Shown here one piece after another: positions 38,500 to 47,482 of a stretch of DNA of 64,000 nt (positions are counted from its first letter, which is position 1; each line of letters starts with the position of its first letter). The translations under genes and the position numbers were made by a program. The notes under the pieces were generated by a model. The model had not been told where the DNA came from. It was given only the letters and a program-made list of their open reading frames with translations, and ran no database searches. Source of the stretch: Oleispirillum sp963668495 (GTDB taxonomy: Bacteria > Pseudomonadota > Alphaproteobacteria > Rhodospirillales > Rhodospirillaceae); NCBI GenBank assembly GCA_963668495.1, contig OY764545.1, positions 1,674,001-1,738,000 on the forward strand. Direction: 5' to 3'.

Positions 38500-39183
38500 T
38501 CAGGCGTCGATCAGTTCCAGTAGAGCGCACAATGTGTCTGCCGTGCCTTTATCAGGCAGTCCGGTAATTTGTTTCGGGCGATAGTGACGCTGAAATGCAG
38601 TCAGGGCCGCGTGAATATCCCGGGTGTCATAGCCCAATCGGTCCAGTGCAGGCTGGACATAGGCCATGCCCCAATGGGGTGCGGCTTTGTCCGTAATTGG
38701 CAGGCAGATGTCCAATTTTGCCAGCAGGGGCCACGGGAAACGTTCCCCCGGATCTTGCTTGCGGGTTGGGGCGATATCGGAATGTCCAACCACGTTGCGC
38801 GGTGGAATCGGATGGCGTGCCATAATTTCGCGGCACAGGTCGATCAGGGCATGGATTTGTACCAAGGGAAAATCGCGGTAGCCAAATTCATGTCCGGGAT
38901 TGACCAGCTCAATTCCGATGGAGCGGTCATTAATATTATCTGCACCACGCCAGCGGGCAACCCCGGCATGCCATGCTCGGTGGCTTTCGTCCACCAGTTG
39001 ATGGACCGTGCCGTCTTCGTCAATCAGGTAATGGGCGCTGACCTTTGCTGCCGGATCACACAGGCGATCCAGAGCCTCCTGTGCGGTTTGCATGCCTGTG
39101 TAGTGCAGGACCAGCATATCAATTTCAGTACCCGGTGCCCGGTCTTCGTGATTGGGGGAGGAATATTTGTGTTGAGCAGACAT
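38500..39183 (-). CDS. N-acetylmuramoyl-L-alanine amidase, AmpD/AmiD type
   Basis: 227 residues. The amidase_2 domain (about 18-155) carries the zinc ligands His27 (VLHYTG), His134 (VVGHSDIAP) and Asp144 (RKQDPG) and the conserved Glu92. A C-terminal peptidoglycan-binding-like part (about 170-227, VQPALDRLGYDTRDIHAALTAFQRHYRPKQITGLPDKGT) makes it longer than E. coli AmpD and more like AmiD. No signal peptide is visible, so a cytoplasmic role in recycling anhydro-muropeptides is likely. It follows rnpB upstream of the dcw operon. Confidence 0.9.
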   Translation of the reverse strand: MSAQHKYSSPNHEDRAPGTEIDMLVLHYTGMQTAQEALDRLCDPAAKVSAHYLIDEDGTVHQLVDESHRAWHAGVARWRGADNINDRSIGIELVNPGHEFGYRDFPLVQIHALIDLCREIMARHPIPPRNVVGHSDIAPTRKQDPGERFPWPLLAKLDICLPITDKAAPHWGMAYVQPALDRLGYDTRDIHAALTAFQRHYRPKQITGLPDKGTADTLCALLELIDA

Positions 39184-39200
39184 GATGGCCTCGTGACGGT

Positions 39201-40085
39201 TTAGCGTTTCAGGGCAATTCGGCGCAGGAATTTTGGCAGACCAATCTGGATGATGGCAACCCCGAGTAAGGTCAGAACAGCGCCGAGGATTTTTTCATAG
39301 GTTAAGGCATCACCCATCACGATCACCGCTGCGGCGATACCGATGGGGGGCGCCAGCAAAGTAAATGGGGCCACCAAAGACAAGTCATTGCGCTGGACCA
39401 GAGTATACCACGCCCCGTGACCGATAATGGAACCACCGATGGCGGTATAGGCAATCCCGCTCCAGCCGAGCCAAGAGGCATTGGTAATTGCCTCCAGTTG
39501 TCCGGTTTCAAATATCCACGATGCCAAGGCGGTCTGCGGTACTGTAAACAGGGCAACGCCGCCGATATACACCCGGTTGGGAACCGGAGGGAGAACCTTA
39601 AACATGGCGCTGGCAAAGGCCCAGAAAAAAGCTGCCAAAACCACCAAGCCAAGATGAAACGGGTCTGAGGCACCGGGTTCACCTGCCAGCACAATGACAC
39701 CGGCTAACGCCAGTCCAATGCCTGCAAGTTTTCGGAATGACAGTTTTTCCTTAAAGGCAAGGGTGCCGATCAGCACACTGAACGGGACGCCCATTTGAAT
39801 GGCAACAGCGGCGGAGGAGGCATCCACCCCGGTAAAGCCGACGAACAGTGTGCCAAAGTGCAAGCCGCCAAATATGGTCGATAGCACCAACAGAGTTGGC
39901 AGGTGTTCACGTTTTGGCAAGGCAAACGGAAAAATCAACAGGCTGACCAGCAAGAAGCGGATGCTGGTCATGCACAGTGGCGGAAATTCCATCACGCCAT
40001 ACTTAATGGCAAGGTAATTCAGCCCCCATGTGGCAACAACGGCGGAGGCAAGAAACGTATCACGACCGCTTAGACGGTCGCTCAT
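39201..40085 (-). CDS. EamA/DMT-superfamily transporter
   Basis: 294-residue inner-membrane protein with about ten hydrophobic helices in two EamA repeats (about 8-135 and 145-285). Typical segments are VATWGLNYLAIKYGVMEFPPLCMTSIRFLLV and, in the second repeat, LVAPFTLLAPPIGIAAAVIVMGDAL. Substrates of this class are metabolites or amino acids; the sequence does not say which. Its ATG overlaps the upstream DnaJ-domain gene by four bases, so the two are co-transcribed. Confidence 0.87.
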   Translation of the reverse strand: MSDRLSGRDTFLASAVVATWGLNYLAIKYGVMEFPPLCMTSIRFLLVSLLIFPFALPKREHLPTLLVLSTIFGGLHFGTLFVGFTGVDASSAAVAIQMGVPFSVLIGTLAFKEKLSFRKLAGIGLALAGVIVLAGEPGASDPFHLGLVVLAAFFWAFASAMFKVLPPVPNRVYIGGVALFTVPQTALASWIFETGQLEAITNASWLGWSGIAYTAIGGSIIGHGAWYTLVQRNDLSLVAPFTLLAPPIGIAAAVIVMGDALTYEKILGAVLTLLGVAIIQIGLPKFLRRIALKR

Positions 40086-40882
40086 TTGAATCCTCGTGCC
40101 CGTTTGATCTGTTCATAGGCCGCATTGATGGCAGCCATGGTTTTGTTGGCATTGGCGATTAATTCGGGCGGCATGCCTTTGGCTGTCAGAATGTCCGGGT
40201 GATTTTCACGGGTCAGACGACGCCATGTATCTTTAACTTCCTGATCGGTGGCGGTGGGTGTTAGCCCCAGTACAGCATACGGGTCTTCGTCGGCATACCC
40301 ACCGGATGTGGAACGGCCCGAACTGCTGCCACCGGCTGCGGCGCGGGCATGAATGGTTTCGAACTGTGCCTGCGTAAAGCCGAAAATCTGTGCCACGCGG
40401 GCAAGAAAATTGATTTCTGCCGGATGGATGTCGCCATCGGCTTGTGCAATTTCAAACAGGGCATGCAGCAATTCCTGAAGAACCACCGGGCTATCACGAA
40501 ACAGGCCGGAAATTTGTTGGGCATAGACTTCAAACCCGTCAGAAGTCTGACGTGCCTGATCAAACATGGCCCCGACTTTTTTCATGTCTTCGGGCGGAAT
40601 TTGGAACAGGCGTTTGAATGCATCAATTTCTGCGCGGGTGACGACGCCATCCACCTTTGCCATTTTGGCGGACAGCGCAATGACTGCCAAGGTAAAGGCT
40701 ACCTGACGTTCCTGTTCGGAACCGGGGCGGGATTGTTGGGTCCACGGCGGTGGTTCATTGTCTTCGCCCTTGTCAAAGCGTTTGTCCACAGCGTGACCAA
40801 TGGCAGCCCCGAGGACAGCCCCCAACGGGCCGCCCATGGAAAACCCTGCCATGCCACCGATAATCTTGCCCCAAACACTCAT
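40082..40882 (-). CDS. TerB and J-domain protein, DjlA-like
   Basis: 266 residues. An N-terminal Gly-rich hydrophobic segment (about 5-30) may insert in or associate with the membrane. A TerB-like helical domain (about 58-178) is followed by a Gly/Ser linker and a C-terminal J domain (about 200-266) with the DnaK-activating HPD at 228-230. This is the DjlA domain order, so it is likely a membrane-associated DnaK co-chaperone. It is transcribed divergently from the tRNA-editing gene. Confidence 0.88.
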   Translation of the reverse strand: MSVWGKIIGGMAGFSMGGPLGAVLGAAIGHAVDKRFDKGEDNEPPPWTQQSRPGSEQERQVAFTLAVIALSAKMAKVDGVVTRAEIDAFKRLFQIPPEDMKKVGAMFDQARQTSDGFEVYAQQISGLFRDSPVVLQELLHALFEIAQADGDIHPAEINFLARVAQIFGFTQAQFETIHARAAAGGSSSGRSTSGGYADEDPYAVLGLTPTATDQEVKDTWRRLTRENHPDILTAKGMPPELIANANKTMAAINAAYEQIKRARGFK

Positions 40883-41045
40883 GTTGCGGTTCCTCTATTT
40901 AAAATCGCTACCCTTCGGCGTAACGTAAGAGCCGCAACAGGGCAAGACTTGGTTTTTTTAATGACGAATTTGTGTCGGATGTATTATGACTAAGAGCATA
41001 TCCTGCTGCGTGTGGGGCGTGAGTATTTGTCCAAGGAGTTGTTGA

Positions 41046-41579
41046 ATGGAGTCTCCCAAAACCTGCGACGAGCTTTTGCAGCGTTTGGACGAGTTGGGTA
41101 TTGCCTATTCGTTACATCACCATCCGGCTACACCCACGGTGAAAGAAGGCATGAAATTTCGCCAATCCATCCCCGGTGTACACTGTAAAAACCTGTTTCT
41201 AAGAGACGCCAAAAAACGCTACTGGCTGGTGACGGCTCCGATTGAGCGGGAAATCCAGCTAAAGGAATTGCCGGCAGTGATCGGTTCGGCCCGGTTGTCT
41301 TTTGCTCAGCCCCCGCGCCTGATGGAAAAACTTGGTGTTACCCCCGGATCGGTTACGCCATTCGCCCTGATCAATGATCAGGACACCAGTGTCAGTATGA
41401 TTTTGGATGACTGGATGATGCGGCAGCCAGTGCTGCATGTGCATCCGTTGGTCAATACCGCGACCATCGGTGTTGCACCGCAAGACTTGCTTCGATTTAT
41501 TCATGCCTGTGGGCATAGCCCGTGTATGGTCGATTTGCAGGCTTTGGATATTCAGCTTGCGGATGAATTATCAGCGTAA
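41046..41579 (+). CDS. aminoacyl-tRNA deacylase, ProX/YbaK type
   Basis: 177-residue single-domain editing enzyme expected to hydrolyse mischarged alanyl-tRNA(Pro) (ProXp-ala group). The catalytic lysine lies in HCKNLFLRD (Lys48), followed by YWLVTAPIEREIQLKEL, the gate segment GSARLSFAQPPRLMEKLGVTPGSVTPFAL and the C-terminal HVHPLVNTATIGV strand. AAGGAG lies six to eight bases before the ATG. It is a lone gene between a divergent operon and the AsmA-like gene. Confidence 0.88.
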   Translation: MESPKTCDELLQRLDELGIAYSLHHHPATPTVKEGMKFRQSIPGVHCKNLFLRDAKKRYWLVTAPIEREIQLKELPAVIGSARLSFAQPPRLMEKLGVTPGSVTPFALINDQDTSVSMILDDWMMRQPVLHVHPLVNTATIGVAPQDLLRFIHACGHSPCMVDLQALDIQLADELSA

Positions 41580-41602
41580 ATATTCCTGCTTTTCGTTTTT
41601 GG

Positions 41603-41641
41603 GGCAGAATTTAGCGGCGGCTTGCGATATTCTGCCGCTTA
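41603..41641 (+). terminator. hairpin after the tRNA deacylase gene
   Basis: GGCAGAAT (41603-41610) pairs with ATTCTGCC (41629-41636); an alternative pairing uses TTAGCGGC with GCCGCTTAA. It is followed by A residues rather than T on the plus strand, so termination strength is doubtful. Confidence 0.35.
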
Positions 41642-41712
41642 AAAGATGACCGTGTGCGGACGAAACCCCACATAAGGTCACGTAATCATATGCTCATTGG
41701 GACGAGGACGCT

Positions 41713-44700
41713 GTGCGAAAATCCGTTCGTTACGCTTTATTGGCGCTGCTGTTGTGTGTGGTGGCAATTTTTGTGCTGCCGGCTGTATTGCTGGACAAAG
41801 GCGATATTAAACGCCGAATGTCACAGGCAGTGTTTGATGCAACCGGGCGGGAATTGAGCATCGGTGATATCGGGGTTTCCCTGTTGCCGACGCCTCGGGT
41901 GACCATTGATGATGTGCGCCTTGCCAATTGGTCAAAAAGTGCCGAACCGTGGATGATTGAAATTCCGAATGTCACGGTGGTTGTGGCTCCGATGGATTTG
42001 CTGCACGGCAAAGTCACGGCCCGCACCGTACGGTTGAATACGCCGCGCGTCGTATTGGAAACTCGTGGCGGTGACGGCAATTGGGAATTTTTGCCGTCCG
42101 GCAAGATGCCGACGCCAATTGCCCAAGCCCCCGGATACCTTGATGTCGCATCCGCACTGCAACAGGGCCCAGTGGTCGCAGGTTTCGCCGATGCCGCAGG
42201 GTTGGCACTTGGGTTTGAAACCATTGAAGTCCGCGATGGACAAATCCTTTTCCATGATGCCGGACAGGAAAGCCCGCTTAGCCTTGATCAATTAAAGTTG
42301 GACGTGATTGCCCAATCCATGCAGGGCCCGTTTCGGCTTGATGCCTCTGCCAGTGCTATGGGGCAGGCGATTAAATTGCAGGGGATCGTTGACGAGGTGA
42401 AACCGCGGCGCGCCATTCCATTGCGGGTGGACGTTATGGCTGCGGCTGCCAAATGGCATGTGGATGGGTTGGTTCTTCGGGATACGGGCAAAGGTCCGGT
42501 CCTGAAAGTTGCGGTAGAGATGACCGCCCCGGATATGGCTAAGTCCCTACAGGCACTCGGGCAAGCCTCGCCGGACATCCTTGCCGGGGTTCCATTGAAA
42601 TGGGTGGGTGACCTGCGTGCAGACGCCCGCAAAGGGGCCTTTCGTGATGGGCGTTTAAGTTTGGGCGGTGATGATGTCGCAACAGACATGCAATGGTCGC
42701 TGGATGGTGATCGCCCGATTGTAAATATGAATTTTGCCGCCAAGCACATTCAACTGGATGCATGGACCAAAATCCGTACCGCCGCATTGGCTGCACAGGT
42801 GCCGGATATCATGTGGCAGGGACGCCTAATACCGGAAGCCCACGCCCAGACAGCCGTTTTACCTGCCTTTGAATTGCCAACACTTCCCCATGGGCTTGAT
42901 GTGAATTTGAAAGCACAGGTCGATGTTATCACTTGGCACGGGCAATCGGTTCAGGGGGCCGCATTGGACGTTGTCCTGTCCGGTGGTGATCTGGTGTTGA
43001 ACCGCCTGTCTGCGGACTTACCCGGAGCCGCCAGTGCCAGTGTGTTGGGATATGTAGGGGCATCGCAGCAACCGCCAACCGTTGATTTGACGTTGGATGG
43101 TCGTGCCGCGAACTTGCGGGCGACATTGGCTTGGCTCGGTGTAGATGTCAGCCGCGTGCCTGCCGACCGTCTGCGTAAGGCAGAGCTTGCCATGGCGGTG
43201 TCTTTGGCCTCGGATGGCCTAATCCAACTGCGCAATATTAAGGCCGCTTTGGATGCCAGCCACGCAACCGGAGCCGCCAATCTCCGCTTGGGGGCGTACC
43301 CGGCAGTGGGGCTTAGCCTGACAGTGGATCAGGTGAACGTGGATGCTTATCGATTGCAGGACGCGCAACAAGCCGCCTTGCGCGGAGCCGATCCGAAAGT
43401 CGTGTATGCCGCATCCCCGGTTGCGTCAACGCAGCACAGTGCCGATCCGTTTGGGTTGTCTCGGTTGGTTGGTGCCAATGCGAATGTGAATATTTTGGTG
43501 CAGCGGTTGCTGTCGGGAGATCAGGCATTTGAGGATGTTCGCCTACAGGGAACTGTGCAGGGCGGAGATGTGACGATTAGTAATGCTTCGGCAGAATTGG
43601 GACGTTTGGGGCAGGTTTCCATGTCTGGCAAGGTCTTGCAACAGGGACAGAACTTGCCGCTGCTGCAGGATATTAAGCTGGGTGTGAAATCCAGTAATGG
43701 CGGAAAACTGTTGGCTTTGTTGCCCGGTGATATCCCGGATTTTGCCAAATCATGGCGGGCGTTGTCCGCCACCATCAATTTGGATGGACCGCTGTCCAAT
43801 GTGGCGACCAATGCTCTGCTTGACGTCGGGAAAACCCGTATACACGGGGTGGGGGGCTTCAACCTGATCACGGGGGAGCCAGCTGAAACCAGTTCTGTCT
43901 CCCTGACGGCTCCGGCCCTTGGGGATGTGGCGCAGGTATTCGGCGGCTCCGTCGCCCCGGATATTGCCAAATTGGGTAAGGTCACGGCAAAACTGCCGTT
44001 GCAAAAGACACAAAATGGTTTTGCCAGTCCGAAGTTTTCGTTAAAGGCCGGAGCCCTCGCCGTTACTGGGTCAGTGGATGCAAACATGGCGCAGGCACGC
44101 CCGTACATTACGGCCTCAATTCAAGGCAATACCTTGCCTTTGATTGCTTTGGCAGAGAACGATGCCAAAGCACTGACAAGGCCATTGATTTTGCCTGCCT
44201 CCTATACACCAGTTGCCGCGCAAACCGGGGCAAAGGCAGAGCCATGGGCCGTGTTGCGAGATGTGGACGGTCAGTTGACCGCCAAATTTGACGAAGTGCG
44301 TTCACCGAAACTGCGGGCCAAGAACGTCAAAGTGACGGCAAAATTGGCACAGGGGATTTTAACGCTTAGTCAGGCCGATGCTTCGGTGTTTGGTGGGCAA
44401 GTCAATTTGAACGGGCAGGCGGATTTGCGACAAACGCCGAAACTGACCGGAGCATTAACGGCAAAGAATGTATCCATCCGTAAAGACAACCCGCTGTTCG
44501 GGGCATCCGGTGCTCCGCTGACCGGGGTGATGTCCTTTACGGCGAATGGTGCTGCAACAGGGGTCAGCAAAGATGCGTTGTTGCGCGGCTTGTCCGGGCA
44601 AGGCGAATTTCAGGTCCAAAATGGCACGTTCCTTGGGGCCAATCTGGATGAAGTCAACCGACTGCTACAGAATATCCGTTCCGTCGATGATGTGCTGCGG

Positions 44701-45183
44701 GCTATTCAAGCGGGACAAAGTGGACGAACCCGGTTTGATGATTTATCGGGCAAGTTTGCCGTTACCAATGGTGTTGTGAAAAGTGACCGGGTCACCCTGA
44801 CTGCGCCATCTGGTCGGGGAGGCGTAACCGGGGCCGCCAATTTGTTTGCAAAAACCATGGATGTGCGGGCCGATTATGCATTGGCAAGTTTAAAGGATGC
44901 GCCCCCGATTGGCGTGCGTTTGGATGGGGCTTGGCAAGACCCGCGTGTGTTCTTTGATATCAAGGCATTTCAGGGCTATGTGCTGCAACGCGGTATTGGG
45001 CAGTTCCTGAATTTGTTGGGTAAGAAGAAGGGTGCAACGTCGACTACTCAGCCATCTTCCTCTGCGGAAGATGCCACTGCACCCCAATCCAATGCGACAG
45101 AGAGCGGATCTCAGCCATCACAGCAAAAGCTGGAGGTTAAAGACGTCTTGCGTGGTTTGCTTCAGGCCATCCCACAAAACTGA
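41713..45183 (+). CDS. AsmA-family protein
   Basis: 1156 residues, starting with GTG at 41713 preceded by GAGG. One N-terminal membrane helix (about 6-28) is followed by the AsmA hallmark segment DKGDIKRRMSQAVFDATGRELSIG. A very long repetitive beta-rich periplasmic body follows, and the C-terminal AsmA_2 module contains GLSGQGEFQVQNGTFLGANLDEVNRLLQN (about 955-985). Residues from about 1105 are a Ser/Thr/Gln-rich disordered tail. Related proteins (AsmA, TamB, YhdP) bridge inner and outer membrane and are thought to move phospholipids. Exact subfamily is not resolved. Confidence 0.9.
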   Translation: MRKSVRYALLALLLCVVAIFVLPAVLLDKGDIKRRMSQAVFDATGRELSIGDIGVSLLPTPRVTIDDVRLANWSKSAEPWMIEIPNVTVVVAPMDLLHGKVTARTVRLNTPRVVLETRGGDGNWEFLPSGKMPTPIAQAPGYLDVASALQQGPVVAGFADAAGLALGFETIEVRDGQILFHDAGQESPLSLDQLKLDVIAQSMQGPFRLDASASAMGQAIKLQGIVDEVKPRRAIPLRVDVMAAAAKWHVDGLVLRDTGKGPVLKVAVEMTAPDMAKSLQALGQASPDILAGVPLKWVGDLRADARKGAFRDGRLSLGGDDVATDMQWSLDGDRPIVNMNFAAKHIQLDAWTKIRTAALAAQVPDIMWQGRLIPEAHAQTAVLPAFELPTLPHGLDVNLKAQVDVITWHGQSVQGAALDVVLSGGDLVLNRLSADLPGAASASVLGYVGASQQPPTVDLTLDGRAANLRATLAWLGVDVSRVPADRLRKAELAMAVSLASDGLIQLRNIKAALDASHATGAANLRLGAYPAVGLSLTVDQVNVDAYRLQDAQQAALRGADPKVVYAASPVASTQHSADPFGLSRLVGANANVNILVQRLLSGDQAFEDVRLQGTVQGGDVTISNASAELGRLGQVSMSGKVLQQGQNLPLLQDIKLGVKSSNGGKLLALLPGDIPDFAKSWRALSATINLDGPLSNVATNALLDVGKTRIHGVGGFNLITGEPAETSSVSLTAPALGDVAQVFGGSVAPDIAKLGKVTAKLPLQKTQNGFASPKFSLKAGALAVTGSVDANMAQARPYITASIQGNTLPLIALAENDAKALTRPLILPASYTPVAAQTGAKAEPWAVLRDVDGQLTAKFDEVRSPKLRAKNVKVTAKLAQGILTLSQADASVFGGQVNLNGQADLRQTPKLTGALTAKNVSIRKDNPLFGASGAPLTGVMSFTANGAATGVSKDALLRGLSGQGEFQVQNGTFLGANLDEVNRLLQNIRSVDDVLRAIQAGQSGRTRFDDLSGKFAVTNGVVKSDRVTLTAPSGRGGVTGAANLFAKTMDVRADYALASLKDAPPIGVRLDGAWQDPRVFFDIKAFQGYVLQRGIGQFLNLLGKKKGATSTTQPSSSAEDATAPQSNATESGSQPSQQKLEVKDVLRGLLQAIPQN

Positions 45184-45262
45184 CCGACAGGGTTAGGGAG
45201 AGTTTTCGAAATCTGCTAAACTATTCAGAGTCTTGGTAAGTAGAAGTCAGAAGGTGCCTTTC

Positions 45263-45670
45263 ATGACCAGCAAATCCACGGAACTTGTGCCAATTCCACA
45301 GGCAGAATGCCCCGATTCACAGGAGCATATGGAAACTGCCCAGTGGACCTATGAACGGTTGGTAACGTTCATCAATAAATTTGAGGCAGACTTGGATGAC
45401 GAGCACGAGGTCGGGGCGCGTCTGGTTTCCTTTGGCTCAGAAATCACGTTCCATATTGAAGATATCGGTTATTGGGAACCGGACATCATTACTTTTTACG
45501 GTGTCGGGAGTGATGGTGGCACCGTGCAGTTGATTCAGAATGTCAGCCAGTTGTCCGTATTGTTGGTTGCCATGCAAAAACGGGAAGAAGAACCGCGTCG
45601 GGTTGGTTTTGACCTTGGTGCGCGTGCTAAGGCTGCTGCCGCGACCAAGGCGGACAGTGGTGAAAGCTGA
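45263..45670 (+). CDS. small acidic protein, DUF6173-like
   Basis: 135 residues from the ATG at 45263, which has AAGG eight bases upstream. The conserved core is AQWTYERLVTFINKFEADLDDEHEVG ... ITFHIEDIGYWEPDIITFYG ... VQLIQNVSQLSVLLVAM ... PRRVGFDLG. I believe this is the alphaproteobacterial family DUF6173, but I cannot verify it here. No signal peptide or membrane helix. Function unknown. It follows the AsmA-like gene and ends at a strong terminator just before the CRISPR array. Confidence 0.75.
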   Translation: MTSKSTELVPIPQAECPDSQEHMETAQWTYERLVTFINKFEADLDDEHEVGARLVSFGSEITFHIEDIGYWEPDIITFYGVGSDGGTVQLIQNVSQLSVLLVAMQKREEEPRRVGFDLGARAKAAAATKADSGES

Positions 45671-45698
45671 TCATCGGCTGAAGGCCAAGTCGGTTTCC

Positions 45699-45728
45699 AA
45701 ACGTCGCCTCTGTTGAGGCGACGTTTTT
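45699..45728 (+). terminator. strong terminator between DUF6173-like gene and CRISPR array
   Basis: A perfect 12-bp stem (45699-45710 with 45715-45726) with a TGTT loop and T run. Read on the minus strand it also ends in TTT, so it could stop the CRISPR transcript coming from the right. Confidence 0.92.
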
Positions 45729-45755
45729 CAGGTCAACCTAACCCTAACGTGTCAT

Positions 45756-45786
45756 GTTGCAATCCGCACCCCCGTGAAGGGGCGAC
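45756..45786 (-). repeat. degenerate leader-distal CRISPR repeat
   Basis: This terminal repeat has three substitutions against the consensus (plus-strand repeat positions 4, 11 and 13). Degeneracy at this end fixes it as the old, trailer end, with the leader at the opposite end near 47267. Confidence 0.93.
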
Positions 45787-47266
45787 AGGCCCGAGGGGGC
45801 GAAGCACTAATACGCCTGAGTTTCAATCCACGCCCCCGTGAAGGGGCGACTTTCGGCGGTTCCCCGGATGGTGGCGCGTTGGCAGTTTCAATCCACGCCC
45901 CCGTGAAGGGGCGACGGTGTTCGGTTCGCTGCGCAATGGCTTTGCGGCGTTTCAATCCACGCCCCCGTGAAGGGGCGACGTTAATGCAAAGCGCATCATG
46001 GCAAACGGGCCAAGTTTCAATCCACGCCCCCGTGAAGGGGCGACTTTCGGCTTCGGCGGGCGGAGCCGACATGCGGTTGTTTCAATCCACGCCCCCGTGA
46101 AGGGGCGACCCGTAAAAATCCAGCCGAAGTCTGGGCAATACATGTTTCAATCCACGCCCCCGTGAAGGGGCGACGAGACGCATAATCTTGATAAGGCCGT
46201 ATCGCAAGTTTCAATCCACGCCCCCGTGAAGGGGCGACGCAATGGAGCTTGCAGGCGGCGGCACGGCTGCGGTTTCAATCCACGCCCCCGTGAAGGGGCG
46301 ACGGAGGCTGCCAAAATTCCGGCAGCCGCCGCAACGGTTTCAATCCACGCCCCCGTGAAGGGGCGACATGCCCCGTCCGGCCCGGCGGTTGAGCGTTTCT
46401 CGTTTCAATCCACGCCCCCGTGAAGGGGCGACACCCGCCGTTACTGACATCGACGTTGGTATAAGTTTCAATCCACGCCCCCGTGAAGGGGCGACATACG
46501 GCGGGTTGCTTATCACACAAGGCCAATGGTTTCAATCCACGCCCCCGTGAAGGGGCGACTGTCACAGCAAGATAATGCATGCCACATCAGGATGTTTCAA
46601 TCCACGCCCCCGTGAAGGGGCGACGGATGGTACACGGGTCTTGCTCTATCGAGGCAAGTTTCAATCCACGCCCCCGTGAAGGGGCGACTTCCAGTCCGTA
46701 CAACGCGCGGGCCGGATGATTGTTTCAATCCACGCCCCCGTGAAGGGGCGACGTATCGGTTGCCGTTGGTGGCGGCGACGGCGCGTTTCAATCCACGCCC
46801 CCGTGAAGGGGCGACTCGCTACATCACCCCATTGCTCTGGTATTTGGATGTTTCAATCCACGCCCCCGTGAAGGGGCGACATTTTATTTGCGATTTCAAT
46901 AGGGACATAACCATGTTTCAATCCACGCCCCCGTGAAGGGGCGACTATTATCGACAAGAGCTTGACGAGTCCATGATCGTTTCAATCCACGCCCCCGTGA
47001 AGGGGCGACTGAACTCGACAGGCAAGGCTTCATCATTAATGGTTTCAATCCACGCCCCCGTGAAGGGGCGACGCGGGCACCCACAAGGTAGGCGCCATCA
47101 AGTATGGCGTTTCAATCCACGCCCCCGTGAAGGGGCGACATATGTTGCTCTCATCCCATCTGTTTCACGCTTGTTTCAATCCACGCCCCCGTGAAGGGGC
47201 GACTGATCAAGGCCCGCGAGTGGACCGGGGCGGGCGTTTCAATCCACGCCCCCGTGAAGGGGCGAC
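45756..47266 (-). CRISPR. CRISPR array, 24 repeats of 31 bp, type I-C-like
   Basis: Twenty-four repeats separated by 23 unique spacers of 32-36 bp (mostly 33-34). In crRNA orientation (minus strand) the repeat starts GTCGCCCC, has a stem CGCCCC with GGGGCG around TTCAC, and ends GGATTGAAAC, the pattern of type I-C repeats, though these are usually 32 bp. Repeat starts are 45756, 45820, 45885, 45949, 46014, 46079, 46144, 46208, 46272, 46337, 46402, 46465, 46529, 46594, 46658, 46722, 46785, 46850, 46915, 46979, 47042, 47109, 47173 and 47236. Twenty-three look identical; only the first (leader-distal) one differs. No cas gene is in the window. Confidence 0.98.
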
Positions 47267-47482
47267 GGGGTGGAGTATAACCCAATTTATGGAATGGAAA
47301 AATCCGGTCATTGCCGCGAACCCTCGGCTGAACAGGCTCTGTTCAGTTGCGGATCGTGACGTATGTGTTGAATGTAGTTGAATATCAATGACTTGCGTCT
47401 TCCGCGAACCTCCCTAGGGATTTTATGGTCGCTTGGGGTTCGCGGAATGGTGTTGGGCGTTAACCGAAGTTGTCGGTCAGGG
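47267..47482 (-). promoter_or_regulatory. CRISPR leader region
   Basis: 216 bases between the last repeat and thyX, upstream of the array in its transcription direction. It holds a perfect 11-bp inverted repeat (47400-47410 with 47437-47447, arm TTCCGCGAACC) and a further copy of CCGCGAACC at 47314-47322 close to the array. Similar paired GCGAACC/GGTTCGC motifs are, from memory, common in leaders of type I-C arrays. A promoter reading leftwards must lie here. Confidence 0.75.

Noticed and set aside
45752..47194. Short open frames with the recurring peptides RPFTGAWIE or FNPRPREGAT
   Set aside because: These are translations of the CRISPR repeats and spacers, not proteins.
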